Source of the DNA: Telmatactis stephensoni
Taxonomy: Eukaryota; Cnidaria; Anthozoa; Actiniaria; Isophelliidae
Length of the DNA: 64,000 nucleotides
Direction of reading: 5' to 3'
Assembly (NCBI GenBank): GCA_029948255.1
Contig: JALIZF010001569.1
Location: 62,001 to 126,000 of the forward strand
A program made the translations under genes and the position numbers. The stretch's first letter is position 1; every line of letters starts with the position of its first letter. The notes beneath the pieces are model-generated. The model was not told the origin of the DNA and ran no database searches. It saw only the letters and a program-made list of their open reading frames with translations. This document shows, piece by piece, positions 50,801 to 63,500 of the stretch.

Positions 50801-51134
50801 CGTATGCTGCTAGGCAAAGTCCTAAATATGAGCGTCTTGTGTGTCATTTTAATAGTTTAGGTCGAAAAACGCGTAAAATTGCTTGGAATCTAAAACGGTG
50901 ACGTCATCGTTTCGTCGCTATGGTAACCCTGATGTAAACAAAACACACACCAATAAAAATTTTAGTCTTTATGTAGTAAGTGGACGAAAGGTCACAACTA
51001 TGGGTGCTTTCATGTAAGAACTACAGCCGTTTCAAGTTGACCGGTCGAGCACAAGAAAAATTGTAGGAAGCCTCCTTAATAAGTCATTAATGCCATCAGA
51101 ACACATTTTAATTCATATGCACAATTTACGTGCA

Positions 51135-51335
51135 ATTAACGTGCGTCCCCGTACACTGCGCGTGTCGAACCAATACTCTGCTGCACACGGTCAAAGTGTG
51201 TTTTATTGTACGTAACGTGCGTCCCCGTACACTGCGCGTGTTAAACCAATACTCTGTTGCACACGGTCAAAGTGTGATTTATTGTACATAACGTGCGTCC
51301 CGTACACTGCACGTGTTGAACCAATACTATCGTAA
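51135..51335. repeat. Minisatellite, about 3 copies, same unit as 18575-18800
   Basis: Three tandem copies of the GTGCGTCCCCGTACACTGCG...GCACACGGTCAAA unit. It lies about 2 kb past the end of gene A, as the other array lies about 0.4 kb past the end of gene B, so it belongs to the duplicated block. Confidence 0.75.
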
Positions 51336-53391
51336 AAGATCACAGGAGTGTCACGTGGTCTAAAATGAGTATACGAATGTATTTGGAAAATGCACACAAA
51401 ATAAAACAAACATACATATATGGTGTACTCAAACACGGCTGATCAAGAAATGATCTGTTTCTCTGTTCAATCAAGTTCTCTTAAAGAAATGCCGTCTTCA
51501 TGATCTGTTCAATCTATTTTCATGATCTGTTCAATCTATTAATATGCATATACTTTATACGAACAAGACTCTACAACATTAGGAGAGATTAGATTAGGTA
51601 TCGTCGTTTACAGCTAAGCGTGTACACTGTTCACTAAATCATGTTCTAATTGGTTGCCGAAACATAAGAAGTTAGTCAACCAGAACGTTATTCTTTCAAA
51701 CAGTTAATGTTTAACATCGAAGAACTGGCAATCTTCTACTAGCATTTCTCTCTAACGAGTTTTCCATTAGCTCTTCGACTTTGTTTCTCAAAGGCAGAGA
51801 AATAATTTTGTCTTTTTAACTAAAATATGTTTTAGCGCCTGCCAAACATTAACGTTCCGGTTGACTAACTTCCTATGTTTCGGTAACCAATTTAATTAGA
51901 ACATGTTTTAGTGATCATTATACACACCCAGGGGGGACTCCTATATATAAGAGGGCGGGGATGCTCGTCGGAAATGTCAAAATTACCCCTAAAAGGTAGT
52001 ACCTGTATCTTATCCAGGTTGGAGTGACTGACAATTGATTCTACCCTAAAACGTACCATGCAGTTCAAAACAAAAGACAGAAGAATCCAAAGAATATAAA
52101 CTCCTTTCTCGATGCGCTCAATAGATGCAAGTCGGCTGATCACTAAAATCGTCAATGCAATGCGTATTTTCGAGGTGATTGCACTTACCGAAACTGAAAC
52201 ACCCTATGAGCAAGATTCCACCAAGTCTCTGGTATTCCGACAGCACTATGAGACACCCTAAAAGGTACCAGATCACTAATTTTGACCCCTAAAATGTACG
52301 ACAAGCATCCCCGCCAATTTCCGATTGGATTTCCGACCAATCCCCCCGCGCCGCGCCCCCCCCCCCCCCCCCCTCCCCCATCTCCACCGTGTACACGCTT
52401 GGTTGAAAACGACTGTACATCATACGTATAGGTATCACCATTTAGAAATCAGGAAGTTTCCTTTTCCTCTACGCAAACACAAAGCTTGGCATGGATGAAA
52501 TTTCTGATTCTTAAACAAATTTAGATCGAAAGTGATCGGCATGTATCATTTAAATGTCAGGTTTGAATTGGTTAGGAATGACTTTCCAACCCGATCACGG
52601 ATCTCCACTTGCAGGTGTTCAACCATGTGATGATATATTTAGGTATCTAATCGTCCTCCCAAAAAATGTCTAGTTCTCGACCGGTCCTGTGAAATATCAC
52701 GTGGTGTAGAGGTCATGAAATATACGCGTACCTTAGGATGTTTATTATAGCAATGGATAATAATTAACATTCCCTATGAATGTTTGTTTCCTAGTGTGTT
52801 ATAAGTTGAGAAACTTCAATTGCAAGGCGAGCACCATTTACATGTCAATTGCCTTTTTTATGTATTCATCAGTGCGTCTACCGTATTTACTCCTTTCAGA
52901 GCCGACGCCGATTTAGCACCACACCTATATAATGGCAAAATGCTTAATTAAGCGCCACCCTCGAATAAGCGCCGCATTTGCTCATACAGTGCGACGCTTA
53001 TTCAAAAGACTTCCATCAGACTGTCATCTTGAATAAAGAAAACCAAGTACGGTATATCTCAATTAACGTTGAAGCATGTCCATTTTGTTGTTCACATTTG
53101 CTTCACTTATTAAATCATTCAATGATTTCTTAATAAACGCCGCCTTCGAATTAACGACGCTCCCGAATAAGCGCCGCATATGAAATCCCCCAAAATATAA
53201 TAAGCCGTGCCGCTTAAACGAGTAAACACGTTTTTGTCACACTGAAGAAGGTCCGCGTTTGGGCAGAAACGTCTGTCAACTTTTTCATCAAAAAACGAAG
53301 CTAGAGACAACCAAATAAATTATCATGAATAATCCTAGCTGCAAATTCAAAATATTTCGAGTAAATACGGTATTCGTGTCAAAAAAAAAGT

Positions 53392-53790
53392 TTAACAAAG
53401 CTGCTCGTTCACTTCTATTGGAACACCGTGTTGGGATGTTTTTGTCCTTGGGTTAAGCTGTTGATACTGACTGGGTTCTTGGCTGGACTGTGAGTATGCC
53501 GGATTTCCTGTTCTTGTGTTGAGTTGCTGATAAAGACTTGGCTCCTTTTCGGTCTGTCTCTTGGATGGTATCATTTCATTTCTCGTGTTTGGGTCGAGTC
53601 GCTGATAATTACTGGGATCTTTACTGGTCTGTCTAACGATTTCATACTTGCCTGACGATTGTGGTGTTTCATATTGTGGCTGGACAGGAGAAGGTTCAAC
53701 AGACTCGTACTCAACACCTGGTTGGTTTGCTGATGGTACATGTGATGTTGCAGCGGATGAAGGTGAAGCTTTTGCCATCTCAACAACGTT
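53392..53790 (-). CDS. Gene A cytoplasmic tail with four ITIM-consensus motifs
   Basis: 132 residues and a stop, phase 0 entry after TTCTGCAG. Tyrosines at exon residues 28 (VEYESV), 62 (SNYQRL), 87 (SLYQQL) and 109 (SQYQQL) all fit the ITIM consensus. Others are 40 (YETP), 49 (YEIV) and 99 (YSQS). The motif lies in a repeated block P-S-x-Y-Q-x-L-N/D, spaced 25 and 22 residues. Residues 18-52 are almost the same as in gene B, while the repeats have diverged and gene B has a longer end. By known SH2 biology these would bind phosphatases or adaptors when phosphorylated; this is inference for this protein. Confidence 0.87.
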   Translation of the reverse strand, partial: NVVEMAKASPSSAATSHVPSANQPGVEYESVEPSPVQPQYETPQSSGKYEIVRQTSKDPSNYQRLDPNTRNEMIPSKRQTEKEPSLYQQLNTRTGNPAYSQSSQEPSQYQQLNPRTKTSQHGVPIEVNEQLC

Positions 53791-56700
53791 CTGCAGAACA
53801 AAAGCAAACAGTCATCATTTAGTATAGGTAATCATACGGTTTCGAGTTCAATTTGGAATTAATTTGCACGAGTGTGTTTTTCAAAGAGTATCAAAATTGC
53901 ACGAGCCCGTAGGGCGATTACCTTTTAATAATATACATGAAAAAATTCGAGAAAATAAACGGTGATGTTTTTAGAAAAACTGATAAAATCTCAAGAAGAA
54001 AACTTTGAGAGCGCGCTCTTTGAGTTGTGATGGCGTCAGTAGCGCGCGCAAGTCACCTTAACTGCCAACCAGATCCTCAAAGTTTTTGCCACTATTTTAG
54101 ACATACGTGTTCTTTAATGAGTGAAAAACTTCGTACATGTCATGCTTGTTAATGTTAACAATAGCAGAATAAGAAAAAAATAATTTTAAGCGCTTTTTTG
54201 GACCTGTAAATTCAAATGTAATTTGCACTGGTATTACAGATTTTTGCACTGGTATTACAGATTTTTGCATTGGTATTACATTTGAACTGCACTGCTCTCA
54301 GCCAATCAGCATCGAGAATTTTCATGTATATTATTAGCAAGTAAATATGAGAGCTACTTTGCGCACGCGCGCAGTTCACCCTTATCAGTTGTTACTGGTG
54401 TTTATATTTTTAAAAAGCTACACAGTATGGAGACAAGTCGCAATAATCGACCTTAAGCCACACGTGTTTTATTGCTCCCCCTACAATCCGTAGTGGGTGG
54501 CAGTTGAAGGAATAGATCCATTACACTGATAAGTAATAAGATCAGTGAATCAAAGCTTTTCGGGACATGCAAACCTCTTTTTCAATTTGACTATACTTAA
54601 CATTCATAAAAAAATTGAGAAAGGACTTTTGTCAAGTTTCTAATCAGTTCTCTTGAAAAATCCGCACCAACGTCATCAGTTCCTTTCCCTACATATTTTT
54701 CCCCAAAAGCTTATATATACAAAGATCGAGTTGTTTGCTATTGTAAATAGTTCTTACTTACTTCGTATTCTAAATGGGGGTCTCTCCTGGTAAAAAAAAA
54801 ACATAAAATGGTAGATCAGACATTTTAAGAAATTAAGAGATGTTATTACAACAAATTGCTCCGAATAACCAGCTGCACTGAACGACAAACTCAAATCCAA
54901 CTTACCTTTGCTTTGATTTTTTTCGTTTCACGTTTCTCCAAATGTACAACACAAGTAGTATGACGACTAGTAAAGACACTGCAAGAAAGGCTGACAGGAC
55001 ACCAACTGTTGACAAATCAAAGATTTATTGCACCAAGAAAAACTGACGTATATACGAGAGCCATCTCTGTGCCTCAAGATCGCCATTAAGATATATTTTT
55101 AGATCAATGTCTGTTTATGGCTCGTTTCCATGTTCGCGCGGTTATTCTAGGGGCCGAGATTTGCATATTGCAAATTGCATACGCCACCTACTTCACAAAT
55201 TGGCGATGGTTTTGCGTGTGTGATTCCACTGCAAAGTTTTGAACATTTTATGACGTCAAGAGTGTGTCATTCAGAGGACAGACAACTCAAACCATCTTCA
55301 ATTCGTTTTTTACATCAAACGGGGCAACAGAACAAGCGCAAGCACCGAAATGCTTATTGTCTTATTGACACACACTAATCAACCAATCAGATTGCTAGAT
55401 TAGTATCAAGTGTATACGTTGTAAAACACTACATTTAGACGTAATAATACAGTTATGCTTGTAGCTCTTGTAATAACAACCAACGAAGAAATATACGTAT
55501 GTTACAGTAGTACTTGTAGCTTTTATTATTGGGGGTCATTTGCTTTGCATGTAAAACCATCGAATGTCATATGAAGGGAAGGGAAGGGGTTGCTTATTCG
55601 GGAGACGACAAAGGTTTTTATATATCTATAAATAAAATCATATCCCTTAAACTAAATTATGAGAAAGTAAATTAAAAGTTATGAGAAAGTAAAAGTTAAC
55701 TTACTTATTGTAGTGCATCCTTCGGATCTACTTGGTTCTTTTGATGGATCTATATGTGATTATAATTTATTTTCAGTTATTCAGGGGGTTCAAAGCCCAA
55801 AGCCGGTTGATCTTTTAAAGTAAGTGTTTGGAGCACATGAGAAAAACGCCATTTATGTTTTCTCTTGGCTGTATTTCTTTGTGCATTATATAGAGGCATT
55901 ATGTAATTGTTATAACCTTAGATCTTGGAGCAGTCATGCATGCGAGGTTGGTATTGGGTACTGGGGTCACAGCAATTTGAGTGCCCCCACCACGGTAAGA
56001 CAACTCGTAGCTGTCAAACAGTGATTCATTTTGATAATCAGATTTTTATCTCTTAATTTACGCGGAGAGCAAAAAATTCATTATATGAGCAAATCGAGAA
56101 GTGCATTATCCTGAGCCTTACCGTCTAGTGTGGCTGCAGTGCTAATGGTTGTGATAGTATCAGAATTAGGTAAAACTACAGTCTTTGCTTTACTTTCATC
56201 TTTTAGACTTTCTCCATATTGATTGGTTGCAGTAACAATAAAACTGTATTTCTTTCCTGGATCAAGGTCTTTTACCGTGTATGTGTATTGAGACTGACGC
56301 CCAATGACGTCAGCAACTCTTGACCAATTGCCATCCATTCCAGTGACTTTCTTGTAGATTGTGTATTTTGTTATTTCACCTCCATTTTCATCAGGTTTTG
56401 ACCAGTGTAACGTTACTGATGTCTGATGGACTTCAATTTTCAGCTCAGGTAAAGATGGTGGACCTGGTAAACAGATAAATTACAGTTTAAATTTCACAAA
56501 CTGAAACAAAGGAAGCATCATATTACGGATACCTTGTTTTTTAGTTGTAAAATTCACACTGGACGCACTCCCATAACCTACAACATTCTTGGCGTATAAC
56601 TTGGCTTCGTACTGTGTATTCTTTGTCAGACCACTGATAGACTTATGAGTGTTTGGTGCTGTGATATTAAAGGTCATTGAATCAATAACCAATTTGTATT

Positions 56701-59700
56701 GAATGACCGGACTACCACCACTGTATACTGGTTTTGTCCACCTCACAAATACTGATGATGATTCGATATCTGTAACAGTGATGTTTGGGGGTCCTGGAGG
56801 AACTGAAAAATAAATCAAAATTAAAGTCTATTTTTCTGAGCGCATTAGATCATATATATATATGTATTTTGCGCCTTATAAATATTAAATTATTATTATT
56901 TTTTGTTGTTGTTGTTGTTTTTTGTTGTTGTTGTTGTTTTTGTTTTTTGTTTGTTTTTTTTTTCAATCAATTATGGCTGGAATATATTTTGTGTCCAATA
57001 ACACATCGTAAATCCCGAGAAGCTATCTTTTAGAGTTACGCACTCAGGCAATTAATATACAGTGCACGACAGTTAACACTTATTGACTGGGACCGAGGGA
57101 AACAGTATGTTTTTGTGGTCCCGATACCGCCAATGTTTCCCGAGACGGAGCCAACTGTCAAAGAACAAAATAAAAAGCAAAACGTCGCTGCCTACAGTTA
57201 AAGTTTTTAATCAAAATTCACACAAGACTGACATTTTTCACATATAGTTTTTCGGAGAATTGTTGCAGCTCTTTTGGTGACATTCCTAGTTGGTTATCAT
57301 TTTTTTCTCGGCATAAATGTTGTATATTGGTCTTAAAAGTTTGACAATAAACACGAGTTTTGCCTCATACATGTCCGAATGAATGAATTTGTAAACGCGC
57401 GCTGCCAAAAACGTACCTTCAAAGCTCAATCAACTTCCGGTTTTGTTATTACCGGTCAACAAAACTCACTCTTGCCCGCTGAGAGTTGTTGCTGGGGAAA
57501 CAGCAAAATTTATTGACGTTCACGTGATGAGCTCTCGCCCAATCAGAGCACGGAAAAAAATGACTTTGACAATTGGTATATAACAATTCAAATTCGTGAC
57601 CTAATTCGTTGAAATTTAATCTGAAGCCTACTGATCCTGCCTTCCAAGACATCCAAGTCATCATGGAAGAGTACATAACCCAACTGTATAGTACTCAACC
57701 GGTTAGCGTGCTCATGAATGAACTGATGACAGAAGTAAAGCAACCACAACCATTCTTAGCCCATGATAACAGACTTAATCATATCCATTTTGAAATCACT
57801 CACAAATTCTGCAATCTGATTGGTTAAAAAGTGTGCGATTTAAGCATTAATCGCACTATTTTGAATCATTAATAGCATCATTTTGTTTTGGAACTGCAGC
57901 CTGATAAAAGAGTTTGAATCTTTATTGTGATTTCAAAATGAATATGATTAATATTGTTTTGAATTAATGCGTTCTCGATGAACACGGTGAGTCATCATAT
58001 GACCCGTACTGTCCTGCTCTCGCGCTTTTAATTAATAAAATATTCTAAAATATCACGTGAAGAGGACAGGACGGCTGTCCGTGAGCGGGTCGGAAAAACC
58101 CTTCCGGTGACTGACTACGTTGAAGCGGCGCCATCTTGGAAATTAAAGACCGCAAGGCATTATGGTCTGCATCATAATGCCAAACGGTCTTGAATTGTCT
58201 TATTTTGCTGTTTTCTCAGGTCGAATCTCAGCAGCCATTTTACAAAACTTTCTGGTAAATTTTAGAAGAAAGAATAACACGATTTATAAGTTGACAACCT
58301 ATTTCGGTTTTTGTATGCAATATGCGACATCAAATATGCAGCACAAACATCGTATTTTGGAATAGATATAATCCCTGTCGCATTAGCATTGACTATCGAC
58401 TCTTGTATGACAACACTTGTGCCGCGTTCATGTCATGTTCTTATTGACATCTTGATGTCTTGATGATATCTTGTATGTCGGTGCTCAAAATTTAATTTTC
58501 ATGCACAAGAATTCGAAGGTATTTCTCCTTCATCCATACAAAATTAATATGCGCATAAATATTATGAGTCGTCGATTCGCGAGATTGTTCAATCTCGTCC
58601 CCAGAGCCGATTTTTCTTACTGCGCATGCTCGCAGAAAAATACTGGCTCTGGCGAAATTGAATTTTTCCTGTCTTGTAATTGGTCCTTAGAGAAAACAAA
58701 GCAGAAACCGGAAGTTCAAATATAGCTGTCGATTCCCAACGAAAATACTCCGCACAGCATGTATACAATTTGTCTGCGCATGTCTGTGTTTTGGGCTTGA
58801 AGAAATTTTGCAAGAAATTTTATGTTGACACGAAATGTTTGGCTGGCTATCTCGTTCTTTAAAATTATGTTCAACTACCGAAATACTGAGACAACTAAAA
58901 CATGAGCAGTCTACCTACCGCTAATGCGCTGTGGATAACTATCCAGATCGAAGGCACCCCAGATGGGAAAATATCACGCGTCAAAGTCAGTAGAAAGTTG
59001 TGAGAAGGACCAGAACTCCGCACTTTCGAGTTATAATGTTGGCGTTGAATTCGTGTGTAAGGTAAATTTAGTAATGGATGTCATTACCAACATGGTACTG
59101 TGTGAATTGGATCCAATAAGAGTTCTCTGGACTTCATTGATTGTTGAATAATTAGCCATGTTTATTGGAATCTCGTACTTTTTCGCGCAAAATTATTGCA
59201 ATTCATTCTGAAAATTTTACATCTTTGACAGCGCCCCCCAGCAAAATTATTTAATAATACGCTTTTTCCATGCTTCGTTCTTGTAAAACAGAGCTTTCTT
59301 GGTTGAAACTCCTGGTCCCTCCATGTGATTTCAAGCAATGTTTACAGCCGGGTTCAAGCCTTGTTAAAATTGACTAAATTCGGTAGCCTATATTTTATAA
59401 TCTGCAACATTTATCTAGAAGTTAATGACCTCTTTTTATACATGGTGAGGCATACAGTTTGTGCCGTATGAAGCAGCGTTTTATACTTTATAAAAGAGCA
59501 ATAAATTCATCGCTGAAATTTGCATGCAAACAACGTGCTTGGGAACACGTTCACAAAAATGCTTTAGATCACATGTAGGGACCACGAGTTTGGACTACAA
59601 AAGCTCAGTTTTGCAAGAAAGAAACGTGGAAAAAGCGAATTACAAAATAAATTTGCTGGGGGGGCGCAGTCTAAGATGTTGCAAATACCTTTGCTTATAG

Positions 59701-60065
59701 TACCAGTCTACTGAAACCATCTTCAACCAGTATAGCAGTAGCTCTATCACAACTGAGTATAACACTTACTTATCATCACTTACACAACTGAGTAACATTG
59801 ATGTAGTGCTGGTCACTACCAACAACATTGGTTGCTATGCATCTATAAAGTCCATAGTCACCACTGTCTTGTCCTGTCTGTACCGTCACCTGACTACTGA
59901 CAGTCCTACTGCATTGATTACAAGGGATAACGTCACCGTTGGGTTTGTACCAGGTGAAGTCTGGAGAAGGAACTCCACTAGCAACCACACACTTTAGAGT
60001 TATTGTGTTTCCTTTCCATGAACTTTTATTATTAGTGGAGGAGGCCGTGTCAATGCTTGGTTTGT
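53392..60065 (-). CDS. Gene A: paralogous Ig/FnIII receptor with ITIM-type tail (5' end beyond window)
   Basis: Seven exons in the window match the 3' half of gene B in order, length and phase: Ig (282 nt), FnIII (270), FnIII (342), stalk (45), transmembrane (100), microexon (25) and tail (399 with stop). All splice sites are canonical and no frame is broken, so this copy looks functional. The intron upstream of the Ig exon (60066 to at least 64000) matches the same intron of gene B. More Ig exons and the signal exon are therefore expected to the right. It would be a type I membrane receptor with tyrosine-based signalling. It lacks the BEL insertion of gene B. Ligand and role are unknown. Confidence 0.85.
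54214..54290 (+). repeat. Short tandem repeat (about 23 bp x 3)
   Basis: GCACTGGTATTACAGATTTTT is repeated about three times with small changes, in the intron before the gene A tail exon. Confidence 0.6.
54762..54786 (-). CDS. Gene A 25-nt microexon
   Basis: Acceptor TTTACCAG, donor GAA|GTAAGT, phase 2 to 0, encoding RDPHLEYE. Joined to the tail exon it forms YENV, a tyrosine motif that spans the splice junction. Confidence 0.8.
54906..55005 (-). CDS. Gene A transmembrane exon
   Basis: 100 nt, entering phase 1 after CAACAG and leaving phase 2 at CAAAG|GTAAGT. It encodes GVLSAFLAVSLLVVILLVLY then IWRNVKRKKSKQ: one hydrophobic helix followed by a strongly basic stop-transfer segment. The intact donor here shows what gene B has lost. 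Confidence 0.88.
55705..55749 (-). CDS. Gene A stalk exon
   Basis: 45 nt (15 codons, phase 1-1) between ATATAG and ATAA|GTAAGT, encoding PSKEPSRSEGCTTI. It has the same position as the 51-nt stalk exon of gene B with an unrelated peptide. The call rests on splice sites, phase and position. Confidence 0.6.
   Translation of the reverse strand: MHQKNQVDPKDALQ
56122..56463 (-). CDS. Gene A fibronectin type III domain 2 plus linker
   Basis: 342 nt, phase 1-1. LHWSKPDENGGEI, YTIYKK and LDPGKKYSFIVTATNQYGES are shared with gene B exon 8. The Thr/Ser-rich linker (DTITTISTAAT) is two codons longer and differs in sequence. Donor GACG|GTAAGG. Confidence 0.92.
56533..56802 (-). CDS. Gene A fibronectin type III domain 1
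   Basis: 270 nt, phase 1-1, acceptor TTTTTCAG and donor CAAG|GTATCC. It has a PPGPPNITVTDIE linker, VRWTKP, YKLVID and the LTKNTQYEAKLYAKN tyrosine corner. It is the same size as gene B exon 7. Confidence 0.92.
57000..59780. other. Gene A intron between Ig and FnIII 1, no exon recognised
   Basis: This is the equivalent of the gene B intron that holds the BEL element. No LTR or BEL fragment is seen. Several palindromic fragments and a T/G-rich microsatellite (GTT repeats, 56900-56965) flank it. Nothing coding is supported. Confidence 0.5.
59784..60065 (-). CDS. Gene A Ig domain exon
   Basis: 282 nt, phase 1-1, acceptor CCGCAG and donor TTGT|GTAAGT. Canonical cysteines (TLKCVVA, LYRCIAT) and tryptophan (DFTWYKP) are present, plus the extra IPCNQC pair. 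It is nearly identical to gene B exon 6. Confidence 0.9.
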
Positions 60066-60269
60066 CTGCGGAAAACAAACGGCAAAATATAGTCCACTCC
60101 CACTATGCGATCGACTCACATTAGGCTAAACAACCTCAATGTCTGTGCATATTTTTCTCTACATCAAATTTCTTGACATGGCAAGATGTTGTGCATGTTG
60201 CGGCTTCAGTTTTTTCTTCGTTACTTAGGGGCTCCGCAAGAGGCCCGAGTTTAAAATTGGGTATCGTTT

Positions 60270-60352
60270 GTGTGTGTGTGTGTTTTGTTTTTTGCTTGGC
60301 GGTTTGTTTGTTTTTGTTGTTGTTTTTTGTTTGATTATTTGTTTTTTTTTTC
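60270..60352. repeat. (TG)n and (TTTG)n low-complexity tract
   Basis: GTGTGTGTGTGTG is followed by TTTG/TTG-rich sequence, in the intron upstream of the gene A Ig exon. Confidence 0.7.
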
Positions 60353-60584
60353 GCGTTCAGTCACAGGCTCTGATCTAAATTACAGCGCATGCGTAAATTC
60401 TAAGCGCATGCGTAGAATGAGCTATATATAAGCACATGGCTGTGTAGGGTGATTCAACGAAGGCTTCGTCGCTGAGTTTACGACTCAATTTACGAATGAA
60501 TCTATCCAGAAACATGCTATATTAAATGAGCTATCTATCGATTCAAAATGTGATACAATCACAAATAGTGAAAAAAGTTTGAAA

Positions 60585-63500
60585 CTAGACGCCTAATAGG
60601 CGTTTACTCGGGCTACACCTGTGTATAGTACTTGGGGAGAAATGGAGAACAGAAGTTGATGGAAACCAGTTTGACTTGTCAGTGTCTTTTGATTGCAAAA
60701 ATGCATGACAAGTACTTCCAGAGTAGAACACAAATTATATTGGGGAGAAAGTAGTTTGTACATAATTGTGCCACATCATGGTGGTTATTAATATACTGCT
60801 GGTCTTTTTATCATGCCAGACATATACAGTATACAGTCTGCTTTATTTTGTAAATGCCTACCAATCAAATGATCCAATATGATCTATAGATAATACATTA
60901 TAGCTCCGGACACAATTTAAATTTCTATTCTGTACTTTTTTACTTTGATTTATGGAAACAGAACTTACAAACTGTGGCAGACTGTTTCGATGTCCAATTT
61001 AAAATGATTTTGATATTGCTGTTGTCACATTGGTATAGATTCTAGAAGTACCACAGTTACCTTTCTATGAAATCATTTCAGTTTAACACAACTTTTCAAT
61101 ACATGTATTACCATGTTTTAATATGGAGCAGATCAATGATTATAGCAGTAGTCAGTTGCTGATGCTTTATTTGAAGAAGTGTAATGTCATACAATATATG
61201 CTCATTACTGATACCATATATAGCTCCTCCATGCACATCAATCTGATACTACTACATACAGTAATATCTTCAATTCAATCCACTTTATCTTGTTTCTGTG
61301 AACATGGTTGCACAAAGCTAACAAATTTGTGGTTGAGTATCATTTTTCATTGATTGAAAATATCATTTTGTACATTCTAAAATTATTCTTCAATTGTTGC
61401 TAATATAAGGTCTCATAAACATTACTATTATTTCCATGATTATCCATCACTATATTTTTATCTGCTAACATTGAGCATGATTGACAATAAAGTGCATTCA
61501 ATATAATCATGACATTGTACAAAATACAGATTGCACTAAATATTTATAAGTTAATAATCAAAAATCATGTGTTTTCCATTGTTTATTTGGTGTAATTTTG
61601 CACCATTTACTAATTCCTGTTTCCTGGCTTAATTATGGAATACACCCTAGTCACCTTATTACACAAAGGCAAGAATTTCCTAGTCTTTCTAGTTAAAAGA
61701 AAATAAACATTGTAGATATTGTTAGTTAATTAGTTCGTTTTTGTAGCTACAGCCTCGTCTCGAGGCGTAGCTACTATGCCATCGTGTTGTAAGTAAGTAA
61801 GAAAGTAAGAAAGTAACCCTACACAGGAAGCCCATAAGTCCTAAACTGACCAATCAGAAGCAAGTACAAGTGTTTGATCTGACAAACGATAAAATACAAA
61901 GCAAAGTAGAATCTAATCTGAAACTTCCAAGCTATCAGAATTTACGTGAATGGATGTTTCCCCTGTATGAACTACATTATAATTTAATTGCTCCTTGGTT
62001 ATCTCGTTACTGCAGCTGCAAGCCATTAACTAACTTGAAAATTTCCAGCAGTTTTATCGGAATGTGATTTTGCGTCTGTTGCTTCGACTGTGTTGCTGAT
62101 CACTGAAGCGGTGAACTGCACTTGAAGTCGGTGCGAAGGAAAAAACGATGCCGGCCAAAAAGGTTCACAGTGATCCTCGTATCTGCCAAATCGTAAAAAA
62201 AATAGTATAACTGAAAGTCCGGTCCTCACATGAAATTTACGAACACTTCAGCCACAACTTTAGCGAAGCTAGTCCAGACCCAGGCCTCTTTTTACCCCGC
62301 TCCGCTTCGGTAAAACAGAGTCCAGAAGAACTTGCATGCGCATGCGTTACATGAACCAATCAGACACCGAAAACGTTTGGTGTGACCTGGTTACAAGGCT
62401 ATCGTTCAATATGGCTGCTGTTTACGAAAGGTTAGACGAAAGTTTATCTGAATTAAATCAGCTATATGGGCTCATTTTGAAAACCAATGGGCTCATTTTG
62501 AAAAAAAATTAATTGAAGCAGTTAAGTTTGCCTTTACTTGTATACAAAGCACACGTCTTTACCCAAATTGGAGCAATTCCAAGCCCTGTATGACTTGTCG
62601 AAAGGCCTTGTAACCAGGTCACACCAAACGTTTTCGGTGTCTGATTGGTTCATGTAACGCATGCGCATGCAAGTTCTTCTGGACTCTGTTTTACCGAAGC
62701 GGAGCGGGGTAAAAAGAGGCCTGGGTCTGGACTATAGCGAAGCCTGCTTACGATTTTCTACAGACGAATTTTCGCTTCAAGTACTGTCTGTTTATACACG
62801 ACTTCTCGCCTGACAGTTTATTTCTCCTTAGTTATTTTTATAGTACCTGATTCCCAACGTTTCTTTTACATTTACTTTAGGAACGATTGAGACAGGGCTT
62901 TTTTATAATAGGTACTCAGTTCAAATTGATTGAATAGATTGACATTTTCAATACAGTCAGTTGTAGCTCACTTTTATTACGCGTGCAATCAAACACGTTC
63001 CTTGAGGAATCCAATTTCAATCCCAACGATTATTTGTTATTGTAAAAAATGTAATTTCCTCTCTAGATTATAGCGATTTTCGAAATAATGTGAACTCTGA
63101 CCTACCCCCAAACAGTCCATTGGAATTTGGTTTTTCGCTTCCGCTCACTCAAACAAACAACCCAAAAAATACTGCTCATAAAGATCTCTAAAAACATACC
63201 AAATGACATAATATGATCTTTAAACGACCTGTAAAAGCTAAATATGATTTTGGTATAAGTTTAATGTTCGTATTATTAATTTTTAAAATTGATTGACAGA
63301 AGTGAATAACCAAATATTCTAACGGACTTTTTCAATGCATGAGTTCGCATAATTCTTAAAATCACTGTAAGGCTGTAGCTACATGCGCATTTTGTGCGCC
63401 TATTTTTAACACGGCTCTCGGGAAGAGCATGACTGTAGACACCGTGTAGGCAAATATTATGTGCAAGCAGTGGTGAAATATTATTAATTTAAACAAACTA

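Larger units (their letters stand above)
46700..53390. other. Intergenic region between gene A tail and gene B start
   Basis: 46700-49950 repeats the region upstream of gene C (291-3058). 47696-47878 is a perfect hairpin within a 1.35-kb insertion absent from the gene C side. 51135-51335 is the 70-bp minisatellite also seen at 18575. 51605-52425 is a foldback element with outer ends GTTTACAGCTAAGCGTGTAC and inner G/C-tracts. 52900-53220 holds several AATAAGCGCCGC words. No coding exon was identified. The promoter of gene B should lie near 46700. Confidence 0.5.

Noticed and set aside
53392..53790. Classical ITAM in the receptor tails
   Set aside because: Y-x-x-L/V pairs are 22-34 residues apart, not the 6-12 of an ITAM; ITIM-type is the better description.
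61870..62067. 65-residue plus-strand frame in the gene A intron
   Set aside because: It lies in an inserted repeat block, has no domain signature and no paralogue.
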